NCBI RefSeq assembly: GCF_014645835.1
Contig: NZ_BMMM01000012.1
Span: 269,474 to 333,473 of the forward strand
DNA length: 64,000 bases
Direction of reading: 5' to 3'
Source of the DNA: Streptomyces albiflavescens
GTDB lineage: Bacteria; Actinomycetota; Actinomycetes; Streptomycetales; Streptomycetaceae
The position numbers were made by a program, and so were the translations under genes. The notes under the pieces were generated by a model, which saw only the letters and a list, made by a program, of their open reading frames with translations, was not told the origin of the DNA and did no database searches. This document shows positions 25,177 through 34,220 of this stretch, piece after piece; position 1 is the first letter of the stretch, and each line of letters opens with the position of its first letter.

Positions 25177-25212
25177 GATGATGCCGGGCCGCGCATGCGG
25201 CCCGGCATCATC
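25177..25212 (+). terminator. Terminator after nrdB
   Basis: Perfect 16-bp stem GATGATGCCGGGCCGC and complement with loop GCAT, 13 nt after the nrdB stop. It separates nrdAB from the downstream AraC-type gene. The following 25213-25516 holds three TCCATGG-containing near repeats (25220-25260) and no gene. Confidence 0.92.
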
Positions 25213-25516
25213 GCGTCTCGTCCATGGACCGTCCATGGGTCGTCCATGGACCACCTATGGAGCGGCAAAGTTCTTCCGGCGCCGCTATCCGCGCCTCATC
25301 GGCCCCGGCTAGGTTCTGGCCGTCCTGACATGTCACACACAGCGGCATGCCGGGTGAGCAATTGGCATGCCCCTGACACTTCTCCAGGTACCAACGCTAC
25401 GCGCGTCACAGGCCTGCCAGGCAACGCCGAGAACCCCCACTTCCGGCTGTGGAGCCGCGTACGGCCCTACCCGGTCCGCGCGGCACCGGCCTCAAACCGA
25501 TGGAGGCAGCACCCCC

Positions 25517-27595
25517 ATGCGTGAGACACGCTCCGTCAGACCCGCCCGGAGACTGCGAAGACTCCTGACCGCCGCCCTCCCCGCCCTCGCCCTCGGCGTC
25601 GCCGGGTTCGCCGCGGCCCCGCCGGCGGGTGCGCAGACCGCGCCCACCCCGCACGTCTCCCGGGTCGCCCAGAACGCGAAAGCCCTGACCTCCCCCGCTG
25701 CCCAGGCCGTTCACCCGACCGGCAAGGCCGGCCAGAAGGTGTCCACCACGCATCTGTGCGGCACCCCGACCCCCGGGCACGCCGCCTGCTTCGCCCAGCG
25801 GCGCACGGACATCAAGCAGAAACTGGCCGCGGCGATATCCCCGAACGCCGCCGCCGCGGTGTCCGGCCTCAGCCCGGCCAACCTGCACAGCGCGTACAAC
25901 TTGCCCTCGACCGGCGGCTCCGGCCTGACGGTCGCCGTGGTCGACGCCTACAACGACCCCAACGCCGAGTCGGACCTGGCCACTTACCGCTCGCAGTTCG
26001 GCCTGTCGGCCTGCACCAAGGCCAACGGCTGCTTCAAGCAGGTCAGCCAGACCGGCTCGACGACCTCGCTGCCGTCGAACGACACCGGCTGGGCGGGCGA
26101 GGAAGCGCTCGACATCGACATGGTCAGCGCTGTCTGCCCCAACTGCAACATCATCCTGGTCGAGGCCAACTCCGCGAACGACACCGACCTCGGCATCGCG
26201 GAGAACGAGGCGGTCTCGCTGGGCGCGAAGTTCGTGTCCAACAGCTGGGGCGGCGACGAGTCCTCCTCCCAGACCAGCGAGGACACCCAGTACTTCAAGC
26301 ACCCGGGTATCGCCATCACCGTCTCCGCCGGTGACTCCGGCTACGGCGCCGAGTACCCGGCGACCTCCCAGTACGTGACGGCCGTCGGCGGAACGGCGTT
26401 GACCACGTCCTCCACCTCCCGCGGCTGGAGCGAGTCGGTCTGGAAGACCAGCAGCACCGAGGGGACCGGCTCCGGCTGCTCCGCGTACGACGCCAAGCCG
26501 AGCTGGCAGACCGACACCGGCTGCACCAGGCGCATGGAGTCGGACGTCTCCGCGGTCGCCGACCCCGCGACCGGTGTGGCCGTCTACGACACCTACGGCG
26601 GCTCCGGCTGGGCGGTCTACGGCGGTACGAGCGCCTCCGCGCCGATCATCGCCGGTGTGTACGCCCTCGCGGGCACCCCGGGCTCCGGCGACTACCCGGC
26701 GAAGTACCCGTACTCCCACACCTCGAACCTGTACGACGTCACCAGCGGCAACAACGGCTCCTGCTCGACCTCGTACTTCTGCACCGCCACCACCGGCTAC
26801 GACGGCCCGACCGGCTGGGGCACCCCCAACGGCACCACCGCCTTCACCTCGGGCACCAGCACTGGCAACACGGTGACCGTCACCAACCCGGGCAGCCAGT
26901 CCACCGCGACCGGTGGCTCGGTCAGCCTGCAGATCTCGGCCTCCGACAGCGCGGGCGCGACCCTCACGTACAGCGCGAGCGGCCTGCCGACCGGTCTGTC
27001 GATCAACAGCTCGACCGGCCTGATCTCCGGCACAGCGAGCACGGCGGGCACCTACAGCGTGACCGTCACCGCGTCCGACAGCACCGGCGCCTCCGGTTCG
27101 GCCACCTTCACCTGGACCGTCAGCACGTCCGGCGGCGGCACCTGCACCTCGGCGCAGCTGCTCGGCAACCAGGGCTTCGAGTCGGGCAACACCACGTGGA
27201 GTGCCTCCAGCGGGGTCATCACCAACGACAGCGGTGAGGCGGCGCACGGCGGCTCCTCCTACGCCTGGCTGGACGGCTACGGCTCCACCCACACCGACAC
27301 GCTGTCCCAGTCGGTGACCATCCCGAGCGGCTGCAAGGCGTCGCTCACCTTCTACCTGCACATCGACACGGCCGAGACCAGCACCAGCACGGCCTACGAC
27401 AAGCTCACCGTCACCGCCGGATCCACCACGCTGGCGACCTACTCCAACCTCAACAAGGCTTCCGGCTACGCCCAGAAGACCTTCGACCTGTCCTCCTTCG
27501 CCGGCTCCACCATCACGCTGAAGTTCAGCGGCGTCGAGGACTCCTCGCTCCAGACCAGCTTCGTCGTCGACGACACCGCCCTGACGACCAGCTGA
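25517..27595 (+). CDS. Secreted sedolisin-type (S53) serine-carboxyl protease
   Basis: Secreted protease of 692 residues. Signal peptide about 1-41 (RRLRRLLTAALPALALG then AAPPAGAQA-like cleavage). The protease domain (about 110-455) shows the S53 triad: Glu/Asp in AGEEALDIDMV, oxyanion Asp in VSAGDSGYGAEYPATSQ, and nucleophile Ser in YGGTSASAPIIAGVYAL. A putative Ig-like He_PIG domain follows (about 455-535; GLPTGLSINSSTGLISGTA), and a beta-sandwich module (about 545-690; NQGFESGNTTWSASS) resembling MAM/carbohydrate-binding domains ends the protein. ATG 25517 follows TGGAGGCAGC. It lies between nrdB and the AraC gene, where other Streptomyces have none, so it may be an insertion. Confidence 0.87.
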   Translation: MRETRSVRPARRLRRLLTAALPALALGVAGFAAAPPAGAQTAPTPHVSRVAQNAKALTSPAAQAVHPTGKAGQKVSTTHLCGTPTPGHAACFAQRRTDIKQKLAAAISPNAAAAVSGLSPANLHSAYNLPSTGGSGLTVAVVDAYNDPNAESDLATYRSQFGLSACTKANGCFKQVSQTGSTTSLPSNDTGWAGEEALDIDMVSAVCPNCNIILVEANSANDTDLGIAENEAVSLGAKFVSNSWGGDESSSQTSEDTQYFKHPGIAITVSAGDSGYGAEYPATSQYVTAVGGTALTTSSTSRGWSESVWKTSSTEGTGSGCSAYDAKPSWQTDTGCTRRMESDVSAVADPATGVAVYDTYGGSGWAVYGGTSASAPIIAGVYALAGTPGSGDYPAKYPYSHTSNLYDVTSGNNGSCSTSYFCTATTGYDGPTGWGTPNGTTAFTSGTSTGNTVTVTNPGSQSTATGGSVSLQISASDSAGATLTYSASGLPTGLSINSSTGLISGTASTAGTYSVTVTASDSTGASGSATFTWTVSTSGGGTCTSAQLLGNQGFESGNTTWSASSGVITNDSGEAAHGGSSYAWLDGYGSTHTDTLSQSVTIPSGCKASLTFYLHIDTAETSTSTAYDKLTVTAGSTTLATYSNLNKASGYAQKTFDLSSFAGSTITLKFSGVEDSSLQTSFVVDDTALTTS

Positions 27596-27601
27596 CCCGC
27601 G

Positions 27602-27633
27602 AAAGCCCTGGCCGCCGTCGCGGCCAGGGCTTT
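27602..27633 (+). terminator. Terminator after the protease gene
   Basis: Perfect 14-bp stem AAAGCCCTGGCCGC and complement, loop CGTC, ending in TTTT; 6 nt after the stop. Confidence 0.95.
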
Positions 27634-27695
27634 TCCGTGCCCCGAAGTGGATCCTGATGCGGGGGTGGCACGTCCAAGCGACGAGGAGGCCCCCC

Positions 27696-28157
27696 ATGCG
27701 CCGAACGACCCACCACCGAACCATCGCCCTCGCGGCACTGACGCTTCTCCTGGCCGCGGGCTGCGGCACACAGAGCGGAAGCGACGCGGGCGGCAGCGGC
27801 ACCGTGTCACCGTCCCCCACGACATCCCACAAGGGTTGTGCGGAGGCGAAGGCGGAGCTCGGTGCCGCCGACACCGGCCGCACGTTCTGCCTGACGACGG
27901 GCGATGTGCTCCGCATCAGCCTGGACGGCACCACGAGCCGGCCGTGGGCGCCGGTCAAGGTCGGCGGCAGCGGCCTGGAGGCGACCAACAGCGGCATCGT
28001 CCTACAGCCGGGCGACGCCTCCGCCGCCTTCAAGGCCGTCTCCGCGGGAACGGCGCAGCTCACCTCGTCCCGCCCGTTGTGCCCCAGCGACCCGGCCCGG
28101 ATCTCGTGCAAGGGTCTTCAGGACTGGACAGTCACAGTGGTGGTGACGAAGCCCTGA
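27696..28157 (+). CDS. Small putative lipoprotein, unknown function
   Basis: A 153-residue secreted protein. The signal IALAALTLLLAAGC ends in a lipobox (LAAGC, cysteine about residue 23), followed by a Gly/Ser/Thr/Pro linker. The mature domain (about 45-150) is rich in beta-forming segments and has four further cysteines that may form disulfides. ATG 27696 with GAGGAGGCC 9-17 nt upstream is preferred over GTG/ATG codons from 27657. I recognise no named family. It follows the protease after its terminator and ends overlapping the small leftward membrane gene. Confidence 0.75.
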   Translation: MRRTTHHRTIALAALTLLLAAGCGTQSGSDAGGSGTVSPSPTTSHKGCAEAKAELGAADTGRTFCLTTGDVLRISLDGTTSRPWAPVKVGGSGLEATNSGIVLQPGDASAAFKAVSAGTAQLTSSRPLCPSDPARISCKGLQDWTVTVVVTKP

Positions 28158-28321
28158 GGGCGGGAGGGGCGGTCCGCCTCGGGGCGGGCGGCCCGGGCCG
28201 CCCTGAGCTGACGATCGACGCGCCGCTCGTGGGCGAGCCCGATCAGCGAGGGGAGCGCCACGACCGCGAAGATCCCAAGGACGGTCAGGATTCCGACGAG
28301 GTTGTCCATGAGTGTGTTCAT
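28118..28321 (-). CDS. Small single-pass membrane protein, unknown
   Basis: A 67-residue protein starting MNTLMDNLVGILTVLGIFAV. One predicted helix (about 8-27) is followed by a basic cytoplasmic tail. The frame is open to GTG 28330. It is divergent from the AraC gene by 94 bp and its tail overlaps the lipoprotein gene by 40 bp on the other strand. The clear membrane helix and basic flank support a real gene; the overlap and lack of a recognised family keep confidence moderate. Confidence 0.5.
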   Translation of the reverse strand: MNTLMDNLVGILTVLGIFAVVALPSLIGLAHERRVDRQLRAARAARPEADRPSRPQGFVTTTVTVQS

Positions 28322-28415
28322 GAACACCACTGTCGCGCCGATTGCTCCTGACCGTCAGTGGCAGGACTGCCGCACACCCTCGAATTACTGCCACTTCCGA
28401 GGCACACTGAAAGGC

Positions 28416-29381
28416 ATGCTGAAGAACGTGGCCGCAGTCCTGCTCGACGGTGTGCACCCCTTCGAACTCGGAGTCGTCTGCGAGGTGTTCGGTCTCGACC
28501 GCAGCGACGAGGGGCTGCCCGTCTACGACTTCGCGATCGCCTCGGCCGAGGGCCCCACGCTCGACACCCATGTCCCCGGGTTCACCGTCTCCACCCCGCA
28601 CGGCCTCGACCGGCTCGACGAGGCCGACCTCGTCGTCGTACCGGCCGGGGACACCTATGCCGTGCGCGACTATCCACCCGAGCTGCTGGACGCGCTGTGC
28701 CGGGCCGTCGAGCGCGGCGCGCGGGTGCTCAGTGTGTGCTCCGGTGTCTTCGTGCTGGGCGCGGCCGGGCTCCTGGACGGCCGGCGCTGCGCGGTGCACT
28801 GGCATCATGCGGAGGCGCTCGCCCGGCAGTATCCCCGGGCGATCGTCGAGCCGGACGTGCTGTACGTCGACGAGGACCCGGTGATCACCTCGGCGGGCAC
28901 CGCCGCCGGCATCGACGCCTGCCTCCACCTCGTCCGCAAGGAGCACGGCCCGGAGGTCGCCAACGCCATCGCCCGGCGCATGGTCGTACCGCCGCACCGC
29001 GACGGCGGCCAGGCCCAGTTCATCGAGCGCCCGCTGCCCCGCTCCCGGTACGACACGGTCGGCGAGGTGCTGGTGTGGATGCAGCAGCACCTCGACGAGG
29101 AGGTGACCGTCGAGCAGCTCGCGGCCCGCGCCCATATGTCCCCGCGCACCTTCGCGCGCCGGTTCCAGCAGGAGACGGGGACGACTCCGTACCGCTGGAT
29201 CCTTCGCCAACGGGTGCTGCTGGCCCAGGAGTTGCTGGAGGCCACGGACGAGACGATGGACGCGATCGCGGGCCGCGCCGGGTTCGGCAACGCGGCCGCG
29301 CTGCGCCATCAGTTCGTCCGGAGCCTCGGGACGACCCCGCAGGCGTACCGGCGCACGTTCAGGGGCCCGCGAGCGGCCTGA
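28416..29381 (+). CDS. GlxA-type AraC-family regulator (nrdS position)
   Basis: Transcription factor of 321 residues: N-terminal DJ-1/PfpI-like domain (about 1-170; AVLLDGVHPFELGVVCEVFG and VLSVCSGVFVLGAAGLLDG with the elbow cysteine), then a C-terminal AraC double helix-turn-helix (about 215-315; VEQLAARAHMSPRTFARRF and MDAIAGRAGFGNAAALRHQF). In S. coelicolor an AraC-like gene, nrdS, follows nrdB and precedes the CYP170 gene. This gene holds that place here, but 3.2 kb away with a protease and lipoprotein between. It is probably nrdS, and if so transcribed independently here. Confidence 0.8.
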   Translation: MLKNVAAVLLDGVHPFELGVVCEVFGLDRSDEGLPVYDFAIASAEGPTLDTHVPGFTVSTPHGLDRLDEADLVVVPAGDTYAVRDYPPELLDALCRAVERGARVLSVCSGVFVLGAAGLLDGRRCAVHWHHAEALARQYPRAIVEPDVLYVDEDPVITSAGTAAGIDACLHLVRKEHGPEVANAIARRMVVPPHRDGGQAQFIERPLPRSRYDTVGEVLVWMQQHLDEEVTVEQLAARAHMSPRTFARRFQQETGTTPYRWILRQRVLLAQELLEATDETMDAIAGRAGFGNAAALRHQFVRSLGTTPQAYRRTFRGPRAA

Positions 29382-29405
29382 ACGTGCGCCGGTAACCACG
29401 CACGG

Positions 29406-30776
29406 TCAGCGCGGCTGGGCCTTCAGCACCAGCTTGTGCGGGCGCAGGGTGATGCCGACGTGGGTCGCGTCCTTGGAGCCCGACACCTGCTCGAAGCGCC
29501 ACCGGGACGCCACGGTCGCCGTGATCAGACTGAGCTGGGCCATCGAGAAGTGGTCACTGGGGCACTTCCGGTTGCCCAGGCTGAACGGGCGCATCGCGTA
29601 CTTCGGTATGTCCTTGGACCGTTCCGGAAGCCAGCGGTCGGGGTCGAAATCCTGGTGCTTCTGGTACGACCGGGGATCGCGCTGGATCGCGTACGGGCTG
29701 TAGACGATGTCGGCACCGGCCGGAATGCGATAGCCGCCGAGCTCGGTTTCGGTCACGGCGCGCCGCGTCAATATCCACACGGCGGGATGCATACGCATCG
29801 TCTCGACGACGACATTGTTCGTGTGCGACAGCTTCCGGACGTCGTCGAATCCGACGGGCCGGTCGCCCGCGACGGATTCGACCTCCTTGCTCACCTTGTC
29901 CGCCTGTTCCGGGTGTTCGGTGAGGGCTTGCAGGAGCCACATGATCGTGGACGCGATGGTTTCGCCGCCGGGGGTGAGTATTGCTACGACTTGGTCGTGG
30001 ATCTCCTGTTCGTCGATGGGGTCGCCGTTGTCGTCCTTCGCCTCCAGCAATGCCGTCAGCAAATCGTCCGGCTTTTGACCAGATGCCCGCCGCTCGTCGA
30101 TGATCTCGTCGACGAGGTCATGCAAATCGGCCAATGCGCGGTCGAATTGGCGGTGGGACGGAAGCGGCAGCCGATAGAGCGGCCCGGCCGGGATGACCAT
30201 GCGCCGGTACATACCACGGAACACGGTGCCGAGCGCGATGCTCAGCCGCTCGGCCCGCTCGTCCATGAACTCGCCGCGCAGCAGACAGCGGGCCGCGATG
30301 CGGACGGCGACGCGGAACGACTCGGAGGTGCAGTCGATGGTCTCCCCCGGCACCATGCGCGCCGCGAACGCGCGCGCCTCCTCCTCCATGATCGGCCCGT
30401 ACTCGTGGATGATGTCGGCCCGGAACGCCGGCTGGATCGTCCGCCGCTGGCGCCGGTGCTGCGACCCGTTGGCGGTCGCGACCCCCTTCTTGCCGAGCAG
30501 CCCCTCGAGGGACTCCCACAGCGGGCCGCCGATCTCGTAGTCGGGGTTGAGTGCCAGCGCCCCGGTGAGCGCGGGCGTGGTGACGGCGTACACCGTCTTG
30601 GGGCCCAGCTTGAGCCGGACGACGTCGCCGTGGTCGCGCAGTTGGGCCAGGAAGCCCAGCGGGTCGCGGACCAGTTTCCAGCCGTGGCCGAGACCCGGCA
30701 CGCCTCCACCCGCAAGGGGCGGTGTGGACAACTCCAGCGTCTCAGGTACCTCGGGCCGCACAGACTCGACGGTCAT
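29406..30776 (-). CDS. Cytochrome P450 CYP170 (albaflavenone synthase)
   Basis: P450 monooxygenase (456 residues) expected to oxidise epi-isozizaene to albaflavenol and albaflavenone. Visible: I-helix ILTPGGETIASTIMWLL, K-helix ExxR in VVVETMRMHP, and the heme loop FSLGNRKCPSDHF with ligand C405. In that loop a serine replaces the usual glycine two places after the cysteine, as remembered for CYP170A1. CYP170A1 also has a second, terpene-synthase activity. The acidic stretch DDLLTALLEAKDDNGD is present here. ATG 30776 overlaps the synthase stop (ATGA), so the pair is one operon. Confidence 0.9.
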   Translation of the reverse strand: MTVESVRPEVPETLELSTPPLAGGGVPGLGHGWKLVRDPLGFLAQLRDHGDVVRLKLGPKTVYAVTTPALTGALALNPDYEIGGPLWESLEGLLGKKGVATANGSQHRRQRRTIQPAFRADIIHEYGPIMEEEARAFAARMVPGETIDCTSESFRVAVRIAARCLLRGEFMDERAERLSIALGTVFRGMYRRMVIPAGPLYRLPLPSHRQFDRALADLHDLVDEIIDERRASGQKPDDLLTALLEAKDDNGDPIDEQEIHDQVVAILTPGGETIASTIMWLLQALTEHPEQADKVSKEVESVAGDRPVGFDDVRKLSHTNNVVVETMRMHPAVWILTRRAVTETELGGYRIPAGADIVYSPYAIQRDPRSYQKHQDFDPDRWLPERSKDIPKYAMRPFSLGNRKCPSDHFSMAQLSLITATVASRWRFEQVSGSKDATHVGITLRPHKLVLKAQPR

Positions 30777-31858
30777 TTCTCACCTGCCGCTTCATTGTTG
30801 ACGTACGGGGGTGTGGAGCGGTCGTCCCAGCTGTCGACCATGTACCGGCCCGACTCGTGGTGGAACCAGTACACGGAGCTGAACCAGTTCCGCATATTGC
30901 CGAGGCATTCCTTCACGGCGATGCTGCATTCCTTGCCCCGCACGGTCCCGTCCGCGAGGGCGTCGGCGAGCCGTAATACGTCCCTTTCGGCGACGAGGAA
31001 TTCCTTGATGGATTCCTCGACCCGTCGCCGTACTTCCGAGACGGCCTCTTCGAGAGTCAGCCCCCCATGGTGAATGAGACTGATTCCGAGATTGTGGACT
31101 TCGTCGCCTGCTATTTCCTTGGGAAGCGAGCACAGATCGTTGTACCAGGCGGCGAATTCCTGGCTGAGCAGTGCCGCCTTCCTATATGCGGGGTGATTCC
31201 GCACTTCGGTGGGGAGTTCGTATCCCGCGCTGGGTTCCAGAAGGTCGGTCCAGATCCAGTGCGCGAACGTCAGACGGCGGAGTTCGAGATACTCCTCGAC
31301 CGTCGGAACAGTGCCCGATGCGCGATTCCGGAACTCCTGGTCGTACGCCTCGATCACCGCGTGGAAGTGGAGTGCGAACCGCTCGTTCCACTTCTTGCCG
31401 AGGAATGAGTACAGCCGCACCATGCTGTCCGCGAACCCCGCCACCAGGGGATCCTGGTGGTGCAGATGGTCCCTGGGGGAGTCAAGGGCCGCGTGCAGCT
31501 GGAACCTGAGCCTCCGCCAGGCGTCGGCGCGGCCGTGGATGACGTCGCGGTCGTGGCGGTCGTCCCAGACGAAGAACCACGCGCTGTAGTCCGCTATCGC
31601 CTGCATGACCTCGTCGGGAGCGCCAATGTAGTAGCCCGCCATGAGGTCCGTGTAGCACAAGCCGTCGGCATATTCCTCGACCTTGTCCGCCGGCATGAGC
31701 CGTTTTTCGAGCAGCCAGGTCCTGGTCTTCTCCTGGAGCCTGGGCCAATACGGATGCAGTTGACGGGGAAACTCTGCCTCGATCACCGGGAGAGAGAGCG
31801 CCGGTGGAACCGCGACCGCTGTCGGTGTCGATGAAGTGCCGTGTGAGAAAGCATGCAC
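30773..31858 (-). CDS. cyc1: epi-Isozizaene synthase (class I sesquiterpene cyclase)
   Basis: Cyclises farnesyl diphosphate to epi-isozizaene, precursor of the antibiotic albaflavenone. The 361-residue product has the aspartate-rich Mg motif DDRHD (about 99-103) and the NSE motif NDLCSLPKE (about 240-248), plus the aromatic active-site framework FFVWDD and the RY pair near the C-terminus (SGRYMVDSW). The ends MHAF and STPPYVNNEAAGEK match the S. coelicolor enzyme closely. GTG 31858 gives the same length as that protein. Transcribed leftward with the P450. Confidence 0.95.
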   Translation of the reverse strand: MHAFSHGTSSTPTAVAVPPALSLPVIEAEFPRQLHPYWPRLQEKTRTWLLEKRLMPADKVEEYADGLCYTDLMAGYYIGAPDEVMQAIADYSAWFFVWDDRHDRDVIHGRADAWRRLRFQLHAALDSPRDHLHHQDPLVAGFADSMVRLYSFLGKKWNERFALHFHAVIEAYDQEFRNRASGTVPTVEEYLELRRLTFAHWIWTDLLEPSAGYELPTEVRNHPAYRKAALLSQEFAAWYNDLCSLPKEIAGDEVHNLGISLIHHGGLTLEEAVSEVRRRVEESIKEFLVAERDVLRLADALADGTVRGKECSIAVKECLGNMRNWFSSVYWFHHESGRYMVDSWDDRSTPPYVNNEAAGEK

Positions 31859-32075
31859 GAACAAACCCCTCTCAGCCGCCTGTTGCGCTACGCCCCTCCG
31901 GCTGTGCCGGGCGTGCGCCGTTGCGTATCCCCGCACTTCCCATTCAGCACCACAACTGACCGCCCTGGGAACGGATTTGCTTCACTCACTACCCCATGAT
32001 GCCGAGAATCTCCCCTTGTGTGACTGAATATGGATCACTAGAGGAGCACAAAGGATCGAACGTACGACGTACACA

Positions 32076-32120
32076 CGAACGGCGCCTGGTCAGGAGGGTT
32101 CCCTGACCAGGCGCCGTTCG
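32076..32120 (-). terminator. Terminator between def and epi-isozizaene synthase
   Basis: Perfect 19-bp stem (arm CGAACGGCGCCTGGTCAGG) with loop AGGGTTC. It ends the def transcript before the terpene operon. The promoter of the terpene operon must lie in 31859-32075; no confident -35/-10 pair is seen. Confidence 0.93.
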
Positions 32121-32163
32121 AGCAAGCTCACAAGAGGTTGCGAGCCCCAGCTGTCATTTTCTG

Positions 32164-32283
32164 TCTCAGCCGTTCGCGAGGACGATCGCCGTCGCGTCTC
32201 AGCCATTCGCCAGGCCGGTCGCCGTCGCGTCTCAGCCGTTCGCCAGGCTGGTCGCCGTCACGTCTCAGTCGTTCGCCACGATC
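32164..32283. repeat. 33-bp tandem repeat of the def 3-prime end
   Basis: Units start at 32164, 32197 and 32230 (33 bp each) with a fourth partial copy at 32263 that is the end of def itself. Each begins TCTCAGCCGTTCGCC or a variant, the complement of the final def codons and stop (GGCGAACGACTGAGA). Confidence 0.93.
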
Positions 32284-32915
32284 GGGTAGCGGGGCTCGTT
32301 CTCGGCCATCTGCCGCAGCGCGTCCTTACGCTCGCGCTTGGAGAGCCGGTCGATGTACAGGTAGCCGTACAGGTGGTCCGTCTCGTGCTGGAGGCAGCGG
32401 GCGAAGTAGCCGGTGCCGCGCACCTTGATCGGATTGCCCTTCTCGTCCTGCCCGGTGACCTCGGCGTAGTCGGGGCGGGCCAGCGGCGCGTACGCGGTCG
32501 GCACCGAGAGGCAGCCCTCGTTGCTGTCGTCCAGACGGCGCTGCTCGGCGGGCAGCTCGACGAGCACGGGGTTGCAGACGACACCCACGTGCCGCTTGCC
32601 CTCGTCGTCCATGCAGTCGTAGACGAAGACCTTCAGGTCGACGCCGATCTGGTTGGCGGCCAGGCCCACACCCTCGGCGGTCCGCTGGCTGGCGAACATG
32701 TCGGCGGCCAGCTGGTCCAGCTCTTCCCCGAACTCGGTGACGTCCTTGCACTCCTTGTGCAGCACCGGGTTCCCGACGATCGTGATCGGCCGCGAGGTGC
32801 CGCGCGCGCGGTAGGCCTCCTCACGCTCCTCGCAGTCCTCGGTGTCGATGACGAAGCCCTCGTCGTCCACGGGGAGCACGCCCGCGTGCTGCTGATCGGT
32901 GTCCTGCTGCGCCAT
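32265..32915 (-). CDS. def: Peptide deformylase
   Basis: Metalloenzyme removing the formyl group from nascent N-formylmethionine proteins. The 216-residue product has all three motifs: GVGLAANQIG (about 88-97), EGCLSVP (metal cysteine, about 137-143) and HETDHLYG (two metal histidines and catalytic Glu, about 180-187). A 45-residue acidic N-terminal extension precedes the core. ATG 32915 gives MAQQDTDQQ; the frame is open to 33050 but less likely. Downstream lies a tandem repeat built from its own 3-prime end. Confidence 0.93.
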   Translation of the reverse strand: MAQQDTDQQHAGVLPVDDEGFVIDTEDCEEREEAYRARGTSRPITIVGNPVLHKECKDVTEFGEELDQLAADMFASQRTAEGVGLAANQIGVDLKVFVYDCMDDEGKRHVGVVCNPVLVELPAEQRRLDDSNEGCLSVPTAYAPLARPDYAEVTGQDEKGNPIKVRGTGYFARCLQHETDHLYGYLYIDRLSKRERKDALRQMAENEPRYPIVAND

Positions 32916-33086
32916 GACCGACGTATGCCTTCCTGAAAAACGGGGGTGTGATGCTGATACAGGGTACGGGGCGGCGCCCGGTAAGGGGCGCGGGACCGCG
33001 TCCGAGGTGCGGCTCCGCCGCGTGGGCGCGACCAGCAGGCGACCAGCCACGACGAACCCGCAGCCGGCCTTCCTCCCCGCAGCCTC

Positions 33087-34067
33087 CTAACAGACCTCTT
33101 CCAGGTCCCGCCAGTCCCTGGAGTCGGGGCTGTCCGCGACCCACCCGTCCAGCAGCCCCCTCACCAGCGAGGCCGGCGCGGCCACCCCGCACTCCCGCTC
33201 GGGCACCCAGAGCTGCCCGTCGGTGCGGTGGCCGAGCGGACCCGGATGGCCGGGCTCGCTGTGGTCGTGCGGGTCCAGGTGCTCGCCGTCGCCCTCGTCG
33301 GAGGGCATCCGCGACTCGGAGCACATCCGGCAGAGCAGCCGTACGGACGACGACCAGTCCTCGGCGGCGAAGCCGGCGTCGGCGGCGAGCTGCTCCAGCG
33401 CGTCCCGGTCGTCCTCGGTGGCCGCCTCAAGGAGGACCACCCAGGTAGGCACCGGTGACGGCGCCCACAGCTCGATCTCGTCGAAGACGGGGTAGGCGTG
33501 CCCCGCGGCGGTGGTCCGCTCACCGTGCGGGACACCGTCGTGCAGCACGACTTCGCCCCAGCGCCGCCCGGAGGACGGCAGCGGAATGGACAGCACCTCG
33601 ACGCGGGCGGGGTCGAGCCTGCGCCCCCACACCACCTCGGCCTCGCCCTCGGGAGACAGCCGGACGGCCGCACTGCCGAGGTCCATGCCCACCGGTTCCC
33701 CGGAGACGGCGGCGCCGCCGGGTACCCGCAGCCCGTACGCCTGCCAGGCGCGCCGGGCCAGCGGCCAGTCCTGCAGGGCGGTGGCCGCGATGCCCACGTT
33801 CCACCAGTCGGGCGCCCCGGTCTCGCGGTCGAGCAGCGCGACGGCCCTGAGTCCCGCGGCCCGCGCCTGCTCCCAGTCATGCCGGAACTTGTGCAGCAGG
33901 GCCAGATTGAACCAGGACTCGGACAGCCACGGCTCCAGGTCCGCGGCGCGCGTCAGCAGCGCTCCCGCGTCTTCGTACCGGCCGTCGCCGATCAGCGTGA
34001 ACGCACGGTCGGTGGCCTGCCGCCATGAGGCGGAGGGCCGGTGTCGTCCCTTGCCGAAGATCCTCAC
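33087..34067 (-). CDS. Tetratricopeptide-repeat protein, unknown function
   Basis: A 326-residue cytoplasmic protein. Residues about 5-110 form TPR-like helical pairs (RAFTLIGDGRYEDAGALLTRAADLEPW and SWFNLALLHKFRHDWEQARAAG). The rest is an uncharacterised domain with conserved-looking tryptophans and a C-x2-C pair (LLCRMCSES) near 270 that might bind metal. I choose GTG 34067 (MRIFGKGRHRPS); the frame continues to 34217 through low-complexity sequence with repeated CCCGCCTGCC motifs, which is less convincing. Conserved at this place in Streptomyces; role unknown. Confidence 0.75.
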   Translation of the reverse strand: MRIFGKGRHRPSASWRQATDRAFTLIGDGRYEDAGALLTRAADLEPWLSESWFNLALLHKFRHDWEQARAAGLRAVALLDRETGAPDWWNVGIAATALQDWPLARRAWQAYGLRVPGGAAVSGEPVGMDLGSAAVRLSPEGEAEVVWGRRLDPARVEVLSIPLPSSGRRWGEVVLHDGVPHGERTTAAGHAYPVFDEIELWAPSPVPTWVVLLEAATEDDRDALEQLAADAGFAAEDWSSSVRLLCRMCSESRMPSDEGDGEHLDPHDHSEPGHPGPLGHRTDGQLWVPERECGVAAPASLVRGLLDGWVADSPDSRDWRDLEEVC

Positions 34068-34220
34068 GATTCCCGCCTGCCAGTTCCTTGCGTTTCCCGC
34101 CTGCCGGTCCCTTGAAGAGTCCCTTGAAGACAGCGCAGCCCCGGGCTGGCCCGTGCCCCCGAACACCCTCTTCCTCGCATCCAACCACGTACCGTCGGAC
34201 GGGCGCTCATTACCCATGGG

